This document shows positions 1-8,705 of a stretch of DNA of 64,000 nucleotides, piece by piece (within the stretch, counting starts at the first letter, position 1; each line of letters begins with the position of its first letter). The notes beneath the pieces were generated by a model. The model saw only the letters and a program-made list of their open reading frames with translations. It was not told the origin of the DNA and did not search any database. Source of the stretch: Janthinobacterium aquaticum (GTDB lineage: Bacteria; Pseudomonadota; Gammaproteobacteria; Burkholderiales; Burkholderiaceae_D); contig NZ_WFLK01000002.1 of the NCBI RefSeq assembly GCF_009208565.1, forward strand, positions 186,001 to 250,000, written 5' to 3'. A program made the translations under genes and the position numbers.

Positions 1-1047
1 GTCGCCGGCCAGCTTGATCTGGTGATGGCCGGCCGCGTGCAGGCCCAGGTCGACCAGCTGGTGCAGATCGACCAGTCGCTGGCGCGCGCCGACCTGGCCT
101 TGATGCGGCTCGAAACGCGCGCCAGCGCCGCCTATGGCGTGGCCGGCAGCATCACGCTCGCTGGCGTGCTGCTGGCGTCAGCATTCCTGGCAGGGCATCA
201 GCAGATTGGCCTGCCGGCCGCCGCGCTGGCGGTGCTGGTGGCGCTGACGGCGCTCGAACCGTTTGCCGGCCTGCGCCGCGGCGCGCTGGAAGCGGGGCGC
301 ATGCTGCTGGCGCTGCGCCGCCTGAGTCCGCGTGCCCAGCAGGGGCAGGGCATGTCGGCAGTGCTGCCGGCCGGCTCGGCGTTGCGCTTCGACCGGGTCA
401 GCGCTGCGCAGGCAGGCAGCAGCGAGCCCATCGTACATGGCGTCAGCCTGATGCTGGCGCCCGGCGAAACGGTGGCGCTGGTCGGCCCCAGCGGCGCCGG
501 CAAGTCGACCCTGCTGGCGCTGGCGGCGCGGGAGATCGCACCGCTGTCCGGCAATGTGACGGCGCCGCGCGCCTGCCTGCTGACGCAGAAAACCGAACTG
601 TTCCAGGACAGCCTGCGCGACAACCTGCGCCTGGCCAATCCGGCCGCCAGCGATGAGCAGTTGTGGGATGCCTTGCAGGCGGCCGGCCTGGCGCAGGAGG
701 TGCGTTTGCTGGCCGCTGGGCTCGATACGCAACTGGGCGAGGGCGGCCTGGGTCTGTCCGGCGGCCAGTCGCGCCGCCTGGCGCTGGCGCGCCTGTTCCT
801 GCACGACTCCGCGCTGTGGCTGCTTGACGAAGCGACCGAAGCGCTCGATGCCGCTACCGCTCACGATGTACTGCAGCGCCTGCGCGCGCGCAGCAGCACG
901 CGCAGCGTCTTGATCGCCACCCATCTGCGGCGCGAAGCGCAACTGGCCGACCGCCTGCTGACGGTGCGCGCCGGGCGCATCGTTGGCGAAGCACGGTGCG
1001 GCACACCGGCATACGCGGCTGTGCTGGCGCTGCTGCGACCCGATTAA
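1..1047 (+). CDS. cydC: CydC, ABC exporter subunit of the cytochrome bd assembly system (5' truncated)
   Basis: The reading frame is open from base 1, so the N-terminal part of the membrane domain lies outside the window and 348 codons are visible. The remaining part shows the last membrane helices followed by a complete ATP-binding domain: Walker A GPSGAGKS, signature LSGGQSRR and Walker B LWLLDEATEALD. CydDC is a heterodimeric inner-membrane exporter of cysteine and glutathione that is needed for haem insertion into cytochrome bd. The assignment to CydC rests on the half-size ABC type and on position directly before cydA; cydD should lie further left. The domain order fits CydC, but the family call depends partly on context. 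Confidence 0.9.
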   Translation, partial: VAGQLDLVMAGRVQAQVDQLVQIDQSLARADLALMRLETRASAAYGVAGSITLAGVLLASAFLAGHQQIGLPAAALAVLVALTALEPFAGLRRGALEAGRMLLALRRLSPRAQQGQGMSAVLPAGSALRFDRVSAAQAGSSEPIVHGVSLMLAPGETVALVGPSGAGKSTLLALAAREIAPLSGNVTAPRACLLTQKTELFQDSLRDNLRLANPAASDEQLWDALQAAGLAQEVRLLAAGLDTQLGEGGLGLSGGQSRRLALARLFLHDSALWLLDEATEALDAATAHDVLQRLRARSSTRSVLIATHLRREAQLADRLLTVRAGRIVGEARCGTPAYAAVLALLRPD

Positions 1048-1062
1048 TCTGAAAGGAAATAG

Positions 1063-1113
1063 ATGATTGTTACAAGCAAGTTGAACTGGCATCAGATGTT
1101 TGGTAAGTCATAA
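1063..1113 (+). CDS. Possible 16-residue leader peptide before cydA
   Basis: A 16-codon frame starting MIVTSKLNWHQ lies wholly between cydC and cydA and is preceded by a good ribosome-binding site, GAAAGGAA, ending about 5 bases before the ATG. It stops 22 bases before the cydA start. It has no predicted membrane segment and I do not recognise it. It could be a translated leader that influences cydA expression, or a chance frame in an 88-base gap. Confidence 0.3.
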   Translation: MIVTSKLNWHQMFGKS

Positions 1114-1135
1114 CAGGAAACACCAAGGAAATCCC

Positions 1136-2710
1136 ATGGACCTCGATATTGTTGCATTATCAAGACTGCAGTTTGCGCTGACCGCGCTGTACCACTTTAT
1201 TTTTATTCCACTGACCATCGGCCTGTCCGTGATGCTGGGCATCATGGAAACGGTGTATGTGATGACCGGGCGCACCATCTGGCGCGACATGACCAAATTC
1301 TGGGGCGTGCTGTTCGGTATTAATTTTGCCATGGGCGTGGCCACCGGCATCGTGATGGAATTCCAGTTCGGCATGAACTGGAGCTATTACAGCCATTATG
1401 TGGGCGATATCTTCGGTGCGCCGCTGGCCATCGAAGGGCTGATGGCGTTTTTCCTCGAAGCGACCTTTGTCGGTATCTTCTTCTTTGGCTGGGACAAGCT
1501 GTCCAAGCGCGCCCATCTGGTCACTACCTGGCTGGTGGCGATCGGCTCGAATTTCTCGGCGCTGTGGATATTGATTGCCAACGGCTGGATGCAGAACCCG
1601 GTCGGCGCCGCCTTCAATCCGCAGACCATGCGCATGGAAGTGACCGACTTTGGCGCCGTGCTGACCAATCCGGTGGCGCAGGCCAAGTTTGTCCATACGG
1701 TGTCGGCCGGTTATACGGTGGCGGCCATTTTCGTGCTGGGCGTATCGGCCTGGTACTTGCTCAAGGGGCGCCATGTGCAGCTGGCCAAGCGCTCGCTGAC
1801 GGTCGCTGCCTCGTTCGGTCTGGCCGCCTCGCTGTCGGTCGCCGTACTCGGCGACGAAAGCGGCTATCTTGCCTCGGAACACCAGAAAATGAAGCTGGCG
1901 GCGATTGAAGCGATGTGGGAAACCGAACCGGCGCCAGCCGCCTTCACGGCCATCGGCTTTCCCGACCAGGCCGCGCGCGAGACCCACTATGCGCTGCATA
2001 TTCCGATGGTGATGGGCCTGATCGGCACGCGCTCGCTTGACACGGAAATTCCGGGCCTGGCGCAATTGACCGAACGCAGCGAACTGCTGATACGCGACGG
2101 CATCAAGGCCTACGACGCGCTGCAGACCATCCGCGCTGCCGGCCCCAACGGCGCCGTGCCGGAAGAAGCGCAGGCGATATTCGAGTCCAAAGGCCAGTCG
2201 CTCGGCTACGCCTTGCTGCTCAAGCGCTATGTCGACGATCCGCGCCAGGCCACGGCTGCGCAAATCCATCAGGCCGCGCAGGACACCGTGCCGTCGGTGG
2301 CGCCGCTGTTCTGGTCGTTTCGCGTGATGGTGGGCCTGGGCATGTTCTTTATTTTGCTGACCGGTACTTTTTTTGTGCTGTCGGTGCGCCGCACGCTGGG
2401 CGCCCATCGCTGGCTGCTCAAGGTAGCTGTGTTTGCCATTCCGTTGCCGTGGGTTGCTGCCGAGGCGGGCTGGATCGTGGCCGAACTGGGCCGCCAGCCG
2501 TGGGTCATCGAAGGCGTGCTGCCGACGGCCGTGGCAGTGTCGAACCTGGGCGTGACGACCTTGCTGATCACCATCGCCGGCTTTGCCGCCATCTATACGG
2601 TGCTGCTGGTGGTCGAGATGAAACTGATGCTTAAAACCATACGCAAGGGCCCGGATGAACCATCGCTTGCCAGTGCCGAACTGCCTAACGCTCAAGGAGT
2701 ATTGTCGTGA
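1136..2710 (+). CDS. cydA: Cytochrome bd ubiquinol oxidase subunit I
   Basis: CydA (524 residues) is the haem- and quinol-binding subunit of the inner-membrane bd oxidase, which reduces oxygen to water with ubiquinol without pumping protons. The N terminus carries the haem-ligand region [13 protein letters not shown], and [12 protein letters not shown] near the C terminus is the family GRQPW signature. The periplasmic loop containing [15 protein letters not shown] and [10 protein letters not shown] matches the long Q-loop form found in E. coli CydA. A TTG 36 bases upstream is in frame, but the ATG at 1136 sits behind AAGGAA and begins at the conserved N terminus. The stop overlaps the cydB start by 4 bases. 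Confidence 0.97.
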   Translation: MDLDIVALSRLQFALTALYHFIFIPLTIGLSVMLGIMETVYVMTGRTIWRDMTKFWGVLFGINFAMGVATGIVMEFQFGMNWSYYSHYVGDIFGAPLAIEGLMAFFLEATFVGIFFFGWDKLSKRAHLVTTWLVAIGSNFSALWILIANGWMQNPVGAAFNPQTMRMEVTDFGAVLTNPVAQAKFVHTVSAGYTVAAIFVLGVSAWYLLKGRHVQLAKRSLTVAASFGLAASLSVAVLGDESGYLASEHQKMKLAAIEAMWETEPAPAAFTAIGFPDQAARETHYALHIPMVMGLIGTRSLDTEIPGLAQLTERSELLIRDGIKAYDALQTIRAAGPNGAVPEEAQAIFESKGQSLGYALLLKRYVDDPRQATAAQIHQAAQDTVPSVAPLFWSFRVMVGLGMFFILLTGTFFVLSVRRTLGAHRWLLKVAVFAIPLPWVAAEAGWIVAELGRQPWVIEGVLPTAVAVSNLGVTTLLITIAGFAAIYTVLLVVEMKLMLKTIRKGPDEPSLASAELPNAQGVLS

Positions 2711-3861
2711 TTTTGCATGAACTGATTTCCTATGAAACACTGCGCCTGATCTGGTGGCTGCTGATCGGCGTGCTGCTGGTGGGTTTTGCCATTACCGATG
2801 GCTTCGACCTGGGCACCGGTATGTTGCTGCCGTTTGCCGGCAAGACCGACCTCGAGCGCCGCGTCATTATCAACAGCATCGGCCCGGTCTGGGAGGGCAA
2901 CCAGGTCTGGCTGATCCTCGGCGGCGGCGCCATCTTTGCCGCCTGGCCGCAGCTCTACGCGGTATCGTTCTCGGGCTTCTATCTGGCCATGTTCGTGATC
3001 CTGGTGGCGCTGATAATGCGTCCGGTGGCCTTCAAGTTCCGCAGCAAGCGCGAAGATCCGCGCTGGCGCGCGCGCTGGGATGCTGCGCTGTTTATCGGCG
3101 GCTTCGTGCCGGCGCTCATTTTCGGCGTGGCCATGGGCAATGTGCTGCAAGGCGTGCCGTTCCGCTTTACCGACGACATGCATATCCTGTATGAAGGCAG
3201 TTTCTTCGGCCTGCTTAATCCGTTTGCGCTGTTGTGCGGCCTGGTCTCGCTGGCGATGCTGGTCATGCATGGCGCCAGTTGGCTGCAGGTCAAGGCGGAT
3301 GGCCCGGTGGCTGAGCGCGCGCGCCGCTACGGCAGCGTGGCCGCCGTGCTGACGGTGCTGCTGTATGGCGCTGCCGGTGTGGCGCTGTGGCTGACCGTCG
3401 ATGGCTATCGGCTGACCAGCGTGGTGCCGGTCGATGGCCCGTCGAACCCGATGTTCAAGACGGCGGCAGTGGCCAGCGGCGCCTGGTTTGCCAATTTTGC
3501 CGCGCATCCGTGGACCTGGGCTGCGCCTGTGCTGGGCCTGCTCTCGCCGCTGCTGGCGCTGGCCTTCCTGCGCGCCCGCCGCGCCGTGCCAGCGCTGCTG
3601 GCCAGTGCGCTGTCGATTGCCGCCATTATCCTCAGCGTCGGCGCGGCCATGTTCCCGTTCATCTTGCCGTCGTCGCTCGATCCGCGCGCCAGCCTGACGG
3701 TATGGGATTCGTCGTCCAGCCATATGACGCTGTTCATTATGCTGGTGGTAACCACCGTGTTCCTGCCGATCATCGTGGCCTATACCAGCTGGGTATACAA
3801 AGTGTTGTGGGGCAAGGTCGACAGCCAGGCGATTGCCGACGACAGCGGCCACGCCTATTAA
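2707..3861 (+). CDS. cydB: Cytochrome bd ubiquinol oxidase subunit II
   Basis: CydB (384 residues) is the second large membrane subunit of the bd oxidase and is built of about nine transmembrane helices. Diagnostic stretches are [10 protein letters not shown] near the N terminus and [12 protein letters not shown] at about residue 60, both typical of CydB. It starts with GTG inside the end of cydA (GTGA overlap) behind a strong CAAGGAG site, so the two subunits are probably translationally coupled. cydX follows 27 bases downstream. Confidence 0.97.
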   Translation: MILHELISYETLRLIWWLLIGVLLVGFAITDGFDLGTGMLLPFAGKTDLERRVIINSIGPVWEGNQVWLILGGGAIFAAWPQLYAVSFSGFYLAMFVILVALIMRPVAFKFRSKREDPRWRARWDAALFIGGFVPALIFGVAMGNVLQGVPFRFTDDMHILYEGSFFGLLNPFALLCGLVSLAMLVMHGASWLQVKADGPVAERARRYGSVAAVLTVLLYGAAGVALWLTVDGYRLTSVVPVDGPSNPMFKTAAVASGAWFANFAAHPWTWAAPVLGLLSPLLALAFLRARRAVPALLASALSIAAIILSVGAAMFPFILPSSLDPRASLTVWDSSSSHMTLFIMLVVTTVFLPIIVAYTSWVYKVLWGKVDSQAIADDSGHAY

Positions 3862-3888
3862 TCAATCAGCTACCTGAAAGGAAACATC

Positions 3889-4005
3889 ATGTGGTATTTC
3901 GCCTGGATATTGGGCCTTCCGCTGGCGGCCATGTTCGCCGTGTTGAATGCAATGTGGTACGAAATGGCAGACGGCGACACCACGCCGGATGGTAGGTCGG
4001 ATTAG
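3889..4005 (+). CDS. cydX: CydX/YbgT small subunit of cytochrome bd
   Basis: A 38-residue protein starting MWYFAWILGLPLAA, an almost exact match to the start of the CydX family. CydX is a single-helix membrane subunit that stabilises the haem sites of cytochrome bd. It lies 27 bases after cydB behind GAAAGGAAAC. The C-terminal residues GRSD and the TAG stop are encoded by the start of a GTAGGTCGGATTAG repeat (3992-4089), so the native C terminus seems to have been replaced or extended by the repeat. The functional N-terminal helix is intact. Confidence 0.93.
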   Translation: MWYFAWILGLPLAAMFAVLNAMWYEMADGDTTPDGRSD

Positions 4006-4089
4006 CCGCATAGCGGCGTAATCCGACAACACCGCTGACGCCAACAATGTTGTCGGATTACGGCCCCTTCGGGGCCTAATCCGACCTAC
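3992..4089. repeat. GTAGGTCGGATTAG palindromic repeat, copy A
   Basis: This 98 bp element begins GTAGGTCGGATTAG and ends with its inverted complement CTAATCCGACCTAC. Inside are GTAATCCGACAAC and its partner GTTGTCGGATTAC, so the whole unit can fold into a long imperfect hairpin. It lies between the convergent genes cydX and the small gene at 4086-4298 and supplies both stop codons. The same family occurs at 19059, 33348, 35788 and 58644. Confidence 0.9.
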
Positions 4090-4298
4090 AACAACACGAA
4101 CTCGCCGCGTATGCGCAGCTTCATGCCGCGCGGCGCATCGGCGCCGGCCGCCACCGCCCACGCCGTCACCCACTGCGCGCAGCGCGCCCGTGCCTGCGGG
4201 TTGTCATGCTGGCGCAAGCGCTCGAACGCCAGATCCATGCGGTTGGCCATGTACACATGGCGTTCGACTGTGTCGGCTGCTTTGCTGTAGTGATGCAT
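4086..4298 (-). CDS. Small hypothetical protein
   Basis: A 70-residue soluble protein starting MHHYSKAADTVERHVY. I do not recognise it. It contains no signal peptide or membrane helix, and its C-terminal half has a run of Ala-rich sequence ending RIRGEFVLL. The start at 4298 was chosen because a GGGAG sequence lies about 9 bases upstream; the frame stays open further but without a better site. The TAG stop lies in the edge of repeat copy A. The gene is convergent with cydX. Confidence 0.5.
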   Translation of the reverse strand: MHHYSKAADTVERHVYMANRMDLAFERLRQHDNPQARARCAQWVTAWAVAAGADAPRGMKLRIRGEFVLL

Positions 4299-4514
4299 GA
4301 TGGACGCTCCCGTTGCTGACCAGATGCAAGCTATACGCAGCAGCGCCTGCTTTGGATGCAACTGGCCCCAAAAAAACCTCGCGGGAAGGGTGAGAATTCT
4401 TATCGCCGCCGCCACCCATTCACATCATTCGCTGTCATTTTGCATCAGCACTCGTCATCAGAGTTGATGGCTGCAGTGACTCGATGCTGACAGGCGGCTT
4501 GCGCCCCAAAGCAG

Positions 4515-5138
4515 TCATTTGATTTTGCGCTCACCCGGCGGACAGTCGGGCGGAATAAGATGCCTACGTGCTTCTGCCTCATATTCCTCAAGGCTCTGTA
4601 GTCCAATCGCCAGGCGGCGATGATTGACCAACGCTCGGTCATCTACCTGGTCAAGCCCTAAATGGCAGCGATCAGTCCGTGAGAATTGTGTTCCATATTC
4701 TTGTGGACGGTGTTCGTTGGCCGCGATGCGGTCAGCCAGATAGGCAAGATCACGTGGTGCTGCAATACCAGCTTTGACAGATGCGTCTAAAAGTCCCCTC
4801 GCAAGGCGTTGGAACACCAAGTCGCTATCTGCGTGCTGAGCTAACAACCAAGCGCTGTGACTGTCTTTGCTCGTTTTCGGCCAGCCGCATGCTGCAATGA
4901 TTTGCTTGAATTGCTTTAGATTTTCACTATCGATAATTTGCCAGCGCTGTTGTAGAGCATCCCTCTGGGTGGTAGTGGCATTGGGGTCTTGCTCAAGCAC
5001 CTCGGACTCTTGTCGGATTTGCTGGTCTGCACTGGCCAGCTCGTTTAGATGCGCGCCGACATTCTCACAGCCAGGTTGACGAGCTGCTGCGTGCAAAGCA
5101 AAGACAAACAAACCGCAAAAAACCAATCGTTTTTTCAC
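4515..5138 (-). CDS. DUF6624-like secreted protein
   Basis: This 207-residue protein starts with a clear signal peptide (MKKRLVFCGLFVFALHAAA). The mature part is helical. Its C-terminal section contains EYGTQF, LDQVDDRALVNHRRLAIGL and a LEEYEAEARR stretch that match my recollection of the DUF6624 family, whose function is unknown. I chose the GTG at 5138 because the AAAGG site touches the alternative ATG at 5144 with no spacing, while it stands 6 bases from the GTG. Base composition is clearly lower in GC than in the cyd genes, which suggests acquired DNA together with the integrase remnant next to it. Confidence 0.65.
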   Translation of the reverse strand: MKKRLVFCGLFVFALHAAARQPGCENVGAHLNELASADQQIRQESEVLEQDPNATTTQRDALQQRWQIIDSENLKQFKQIIAACGWPKTSKDSHSAWLLAQHADSDLVFQRLARGLLDASVKAGIAAPRDLAYLADRIAANEHRPQEYGTQFSRTDRCHLGLDQVDDRALVNHRRLAIGLQSLEEYEAEARRHLIPPDCPPGERKIK

Positions 5139-5219
5139 TAACATCCTTTCAAGTTCGGTGGCCCAATGTCGGCATTTGGCCGACAGTTGACCGCCGTCCC
5201 CTCGGCCGGCGGTGACAAG

Positions 5220-5844
5220 CTATACCTCAGTCTGTTCGGCGATCTCAAGTGCATCATCGACTTCGATGCCGAGGTATCTTACTGTACTTTCAAGCTTGGT
5301 ATGCCCCAGAAGAAGCTGAACCGCACGAAGATTCTTGGTCCTTCGGTAAATTAGCGTCGCTTTCGTTCGCCGCAGCGTATGAGTACCATAGGCCGCGATA
5401 TCGAGTCCGATGGACTCCACCCACCGCCTGACAATGCGTGCATATTGGCGCGTTGATAAGTACGGCGACTCTGCGATCCTACTTGGGAACAGATACCCGT
5501 TATTCGAAAGCTTGGCATGTTCGATCCAGGCAGTAGGGAATGTCTAGTCATGTCCGTGATCTCGAATTGAACCGGGCGGTGTGTCTACGTTGCATTACGA
5601 TCGCACGGTGCATGATGCTGCGCCCCTGTGATATATCGTTAACCTTCAAGCTCAACAAGTCACAGCCGCGAAGCTTACTGTCGATGGCCAAGTTAAATAA
5701 AGCAAGGTCCCTAATTTTTTCGGATAGCTGGAGCCGGATTCGGATTGCCCATATCTCTTTCAACTTCAACGGGGACTTCTGCCCAATCAGTTTCCCCTTG
5801 TTCCAAGCGGCTTGAAGTGCCGGCGTCTGCGTGTTCGGTTTCAT
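5220..5844 (-). pseudogene. Tyrosine recombinase/integrase, broken by two frameshifts
   Basis: Three reading frames join into one short tyrosine recombinase of about 205 residues. The first frame (5844 to about 5590) gives MKPNTQTPALQAAWNKGKL and the catalytic Arg region SKLRGCDLLSL. The second (about 5588 to 5530) continues THRPVQFEITDMTRHSLLP. The third (about 5526 to 5220) gives AWIEHAKLSNNGYLFPS, then HTLRRTKATL, LLLGHTKLEST and the Tyr region VRYLGIE. All catalytic residues (R, HxxR, H, Y) survive, but in different frames. It is probably the decayed integrase of the island that brought the surrounding low-GC genes. Sequencing error in the two junctions is the alternative. Confidence 0.85.
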
Positions 5845-5986
5845 GAGGTCCTCCTTTGGAATCGGACCTCATTTTGGCGTACTCATGCTGTGGTGACGGA
5901 CGACAGCATCCGCCCCAAAGCGGACATGTGGTCGAATGCCAGGTTTGTCGAGGTCATCTAGATTGACCAAACCTGTACTTTATCCG

Positions 5987-6571
5987 CTAAGTCGTATTCT
6001 CTCCACGAAGCAATCCCGCTACACGGTAGCTTTCGATTATTGAATCGAATAACCCAATATCCGCTCGCCCTCGCGCCATTAATTGTGCTCCGGAGACTGC
6101 CGCAAAAATTGCGTACGCACGCGTTTGAGCATGTTGACGCTTCATTCCTGTCAATTGCAGCATCTTTCCGAGCCAAGCAATGTTTCCATCTGCGAACGCC
6201 TGTACCTCTGTCTGAACCTCTGACGGCAAGTCGTCGTACTCGGCCGCCATGAAGCTGCAAAGACAAATACGGTTACCGTTTTCTAGCGACCTTCGAAATG
6301 TTTCTGGATAGCGCCGCAGACAGGTTTCAGCGTCGCTGGCTTCTAACGATAGGGCCTCCAGCGTTGCTACTGAATCTTCTGCGTATCGCCGCGCCACCGC
6401 AGCGGCCAAATCAGCCTTGCTTGGAAAATGGTAGTAGAGACTTGCTGCCTTGATGCCCACTTGCTGGGCTAGGTTCCGTAAATTCAATCCACTATAACCA
6501 TGTGCCTGCGCGATCCTGGTGGCTTCAAACAGGATCTTGGCCCTCGAACTTGCTTCCGCTTCGATTTTCAT
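5987..6571 (-). CDS. TetR-family transcriptional repressor
   Basis: A 194-residue regulator with an N-terminal TetR helix-turn-helix, including GLNLRNLAQQVGIKAASLYY followed by HFPSKADL at about residues 28-55, and a helical ligand-binding domain. The start at 6571 is preceded by CAGGAGTGAGC; a longer frame upstream has no ribosome-binding site and would run through the operator. It is divergent from the glutathione S-transferase gene at 6693, and the 121-base gap between them contains a palindromic operator at 6625-6642. It therefore probably represses itself and the transferase. Base composition is lower in GC than in the flanking core genes. Confidence 0.9.
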   Translation of the reverse strand: MKIEAEASSRAKILFEATRIAQAHGYSGLNLRNLAQQVGIKAASLYYHFPSKADLAAAVARRYAEDSVATLEALSLEASDAETCLRRYPETFRRSLENGNRICLCSFMAAEYDDLPSEVQTEVQAFADGNIAWLGKMLQLTGMKRQHAQTRAYAIFAAVSGAQLMARGRADIGLFDSIIESYRVAGLLRGENTT

Positions 6572-6624
6572 GCTCACTCCTGCTAAAAAGGCATTGACAA
6601 GCAAAGTATAACGCAATACTGTTA

Positions 6625-6642
6625 ACCTAACAAACGTTAGGT
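6625..6642. promoter_or_regulatory. Probable TetR operator
   Basis: The perfect inverted repeat ACCTAAC-AAAC-GTTAGGT (7-base arms, 4-base spacer) lies in the shared promoter region of the divergent tetR and GST genes. Size and position fit a TetR-family operator. Confidence 0.7.
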
Positions 6643-6692
6643 AGCCAAAAATCAGCCTACGTTTGTCCCTTCCCACGATTTAGGAGCATGCC

Positions 6693-7379
6693 ATGTCGGA
6701 ACTCGCTGCAAACATTGAGGCCAGCAACCTCCAAAGTATGACCATCTACGATTTCCCGGTTGGGCCCTACCCAACGCGCGTCCGGATCGCCATCGCGGAA
6801 AAGAATCTCCAAGACAAAGTTCGATTTGAGATGGTTGATCTCTATAAAGGGGAACACAAGAGACCAGATTTCATCGAGCAGAAAAACTACTCGGGAACGC
6901 TACCCGTTCTCGAGTTGGCAGACGGGACACTCATCGCTGAATGCACTGCCATCACTCAATACCTCGATACACTCGACGGCTCGCCCAGCCTTACTGGCAC
7001 TAGCCCCTTAGAACAAGGGACCATTCATATGATGAGCAAACGGGCGGAAATTGAAATGCTCGACGCCATCAGCACCTACTTTCACCACGGCACACCAGGG
7101 TTAGGGCCTTCGGTGGAGCTTTACCAGAATCCGGAATGGGGATTTCGCCAGCGCGACAAGGCAGTACGCGGCATGCATTATTTCGATAAGTTGCTTCAGA
7201 GACAATCTTTCATTGCTGGCGAAAAATTCTCTATGGCCGACATTACCGTCATCGGTGGACTTGTATTCGCCGCAATCGTCAAGCTGGACGTGCCCCAAGA
7301 ATGTGAGGCCTTGCTCGCTTGGTTCGAACGGATGAAGACTCGAGAGAGTGTGAAAAGCCAACCGGCATTTTCTGGTTGA
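6693..7379 (+). CDS. Glutathione S-transferase family protein
   Basis: A 228-residue protein with the two-domain GST fold. The N-terminal thioredoxin-like part has IYDFPVGPYPTRVRIAIAEK, then SGTLPVLELADGTLIAECTAI, which corresponds to the glutathione-contact region with the conserved cis-Pro and the Glu-Cys/Ser motif. The C-terminal helical part contains FSMADITVIGGL, the N-capping box of GSTs. It presumably conjugates glutathione to electrophiles in the cytoplasm. The ribosome-binding site is TTAGGAGC. It is divergent from tetR and probably induced by the compound that regulator senses. Confidence 0.9.
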   Translation: MSELAANIEASNLQSMTIYDFPVGPYPTRVRIAIAEKNLQDKVRFEMVDLYKGEHKRPDFIEQKNYSGTLPVLELADGTLIAECTAITQYLDTLDGSPSLTGTSPLEQGTIHMMSKRAEIEMLDAISTYFHHGTPGLGPSVELYQNPEWGFRQRDKAVRGMHYFDKLLQRQSFIAGEKFSMADITVIGGLVFAAIVKLDVPQECEALLAWFERMKTRESVKSQPAFSG

Positions 7380-7417
7380 GAATGTCTGTGAAAGATACAA
7401 ACAGATGAATAGGAGCT

Positions 7418-7439
7418 ACGTTCGCGCGTTTGCGAACGT
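7418..7439. other. Stem-loop after the GST gene
   Basis: Perfect 8-base stem ACGTTCGC/GCGAACGT with a 6-base loop, 38 bases after the GST stop. No U-run follows, so it is at most a weak terminator. The rest of the 7380-7602 gap shows nothing recognisable. Confidence 0.4.
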
Positions 7440-7602
7440 CTGCTCTTGGCCGTTTGCGGACGATCGATTCGGTAACATATTTTGGGTGAGCTGCTCAGCT
7501 TTCGTGTGCACGATCGGCACATATGCGCACCGCCGTCTCGCTACGGGTTCCTGATTGAGAGGACAGATAGCAATTAAAATAAAGTATTTAGTGACAGGCA
7601 GT

Positions 7603-8055
7603 TCACTCAGGATGCTGCATAAGTTCAATAGTGTGGCCGTCAGGTCCTCGGGTATAAACCAGGATTGTTCCGCCAGGCGTGGTTTGCGGTTCGCCGGTTG
7701 CCGTCCATCCATAAGGGCGCATGCGATTTAGCATTGCGCGCAGATCGGTCACGGCAAACGTCAAATGAGCCGAACCGACATCACATGGACGTTGCTTTAA
7801 AATCAAGCGGTCTTCTGGTGAATCGTACTCAAGCAGCTCAATTTTGTATCCATCGGGGCCTTGTAGGAGCGCATTTCTTAAATAAGCCCCGGGCACACCG
7901 ACCACTTGTTCCATCGCGTGCCTACCGCCAAGCTCTTTGCGGTAAACGAGTTGAAAGCCGAGAACTTCAGTCCAGAAATCAAGTACGCCATCTATCGATG
8001 CGACTGTCAGCCCAGTATGCTCGGTACGTAATACGGTAGAGGTTTGGTTGTTCAT
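7603..8055 (-). CDS. VOC (glyoxalase/dioxygenase fold) family protein
   Basis: A 150-residue protein with the two beta-alpha-beta-beta-beta modules of the vicinal oxygen chelate superfamily. Metal-ligand positions are visible at EHTGLTV near residue 13, SAHLTFAV near residue 95 and HTIELMQHP at the C terminus. Members include glyoxalase I, methylmalonyl-CoA epimerase and fosfomycin or bleomycin resistance proteins; the substrate cannot be told from the sequence. The start follows CAGGATG. It is convergent with the GST gene and may belong to the same detoxification patch. Confidence 0.85.
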   Translation of the reverse strand: MNNQTSTVLRTEHTGLTVASIDGVLDFWTEVLGFQLVYRKELGGRHAMEQVVGVPGAYLRNALLQGPDGYKIELLEYDSPEDRLILKQRPCDVGSAHLTFAVTDLRAMLNRMRPYGWTATGEPQTTPGGTILVYTRGPDGHTIELMQHPE

Positions 8056-8269
8056 GAATGCATCCTGTCATTACAGTCAGGGCCGCGAATTTATGCGATA
8101 GCTGAAATCCGGCCGGGACTGCCTTCGTTACTTTAACAGATGGCCGTTCTGGAGCGAATGCAGCCTGACGACACAGCCGCTAGATTTTCACTCTGGTAAC
8201 CTGCTATGCTGGGCCGAACGAGCGGGCTCGGTCAAAAGCGGCCTTCCGGCTTTTACATAAAAGGATACT

Positions 8270-8443
8270 ATGAGCGATTCACCCGATAAAAAAGATGCCA
8301 GATTCATCGGTATTGGAATTTGTCTTGGCGTAGCGATCGGATGTGGGATCGGCGTCGCCATTGGTAACCTTGCTCTGGGCATAGGTCCGGGGATTGCCAT
8401 TGGCGTTGTGATGGGCGTTTTGATGTCGAAGTCCCGGCGCTAA
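8270..8443 (+). CDS. 57-residue glycine-zipper membrane protein
   Basis: After a charged N terminus (MSDSPDKKDARF), the protein has two hydrophobic stretches built of Gly-Ile/Val pairs (IGIGICLGVAIGCGIGVAIG and LGIGPGIAIGVVMGVL) and ends in a positive SKSRR tail. This glycine-zipper pattern indicates one hairpin or two helices in the inner membrane. It has a strong AAAGGA site. A small AAAAGC/GCTTTT hairpin with a T-run lies just upstream (8234-8254). No specific function is recognisable. Confidence 0.7.
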   Translation: MSDSPDKKDARFIGIGICLGVAIGCGIGVAIGNLALGIGPGIAIGVVMGVLMSKSRR

Positions 8444-8486
8444 ATTTTTTGCATTTGACCGTCGAAGCAAATTCTTGTTCAGTTCA

Positions 8487-8509
8487 GCCCTGAAGGGGCG
8501 CTTCAGGGC
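8487..8509. terminator. Probable bidirectional terminator hairpin
   Basis: Perfect 9-base stem GCCCTGAAG/CTTCAGGGC with a 5-base loop, placed between the convergent genes 8270-8443 and 8550-8705. Neither side has a clear U-run. Confidence 0.5.
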
Positions 8510-8549
8510 GAAACCAGTTTCTGAAATTTGCAGCTACGGTGTGCCGAGA

Positions 8550-8705
8550 TCAGGGGATGGCAATCGGATCGCTGGCCGGGAAGCTCTCATCGAGCGCCTC
8601 GTCGAGCACTTCTTCTTCATGGTCTTCCGATGCGGGCGTGGGTGAATCGCGCTCTTCCGGCAAGTCCGGTTTGGGCGCGTCTTTCGGGGTGGCATGGGCG
8701 TGCAT
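8550..8705 (-). CDS. Small acidic protein with ESFPASDP motif
   Basis: A 51-residue, very acidic protein starting MHAHATPKDAPKPDLPEE and ending LDESFPASDPIAIP. The ending LDE-x-(5)-ESFPASDP is a recurring motif of small uncharacterised proteobacterial proteins. The start at 8705 is supported by AGAGGAGCTCACC. No membrane segment or enzyme motif is present; the protein is probably mostly disordered. Confidence 0.7.
   Translation of the reverse strand: MHAHATPKDAPKPDLPEERDSPTPASEDHEEEVLDEALDESFPASDPIAIP

Noticed and set aside
1088..1105. FNR/Anr box before cydA
   Set aside because: TTGAACTGGCATCAG has both half-site-like ends, but the spacing and the fifth and tenth positions do not fit TTGAT-N4-ATCAA.
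5351..5551. Separate 66-residue protein on the - strand
   Set aside because: Its first part is the middle piece of the frameshifted integrase and the rest is out of frame, so it is not an independent gene.
5164..8160. Recurring GCGGAC / GGCCG short motifs in the gaps of the island (about 5164, 5920, 7445, 8140)
   Set aside because: They look like degenerate remnants of a common intergenic sequence, but no two copies are similar enough to define a repeat by eye.
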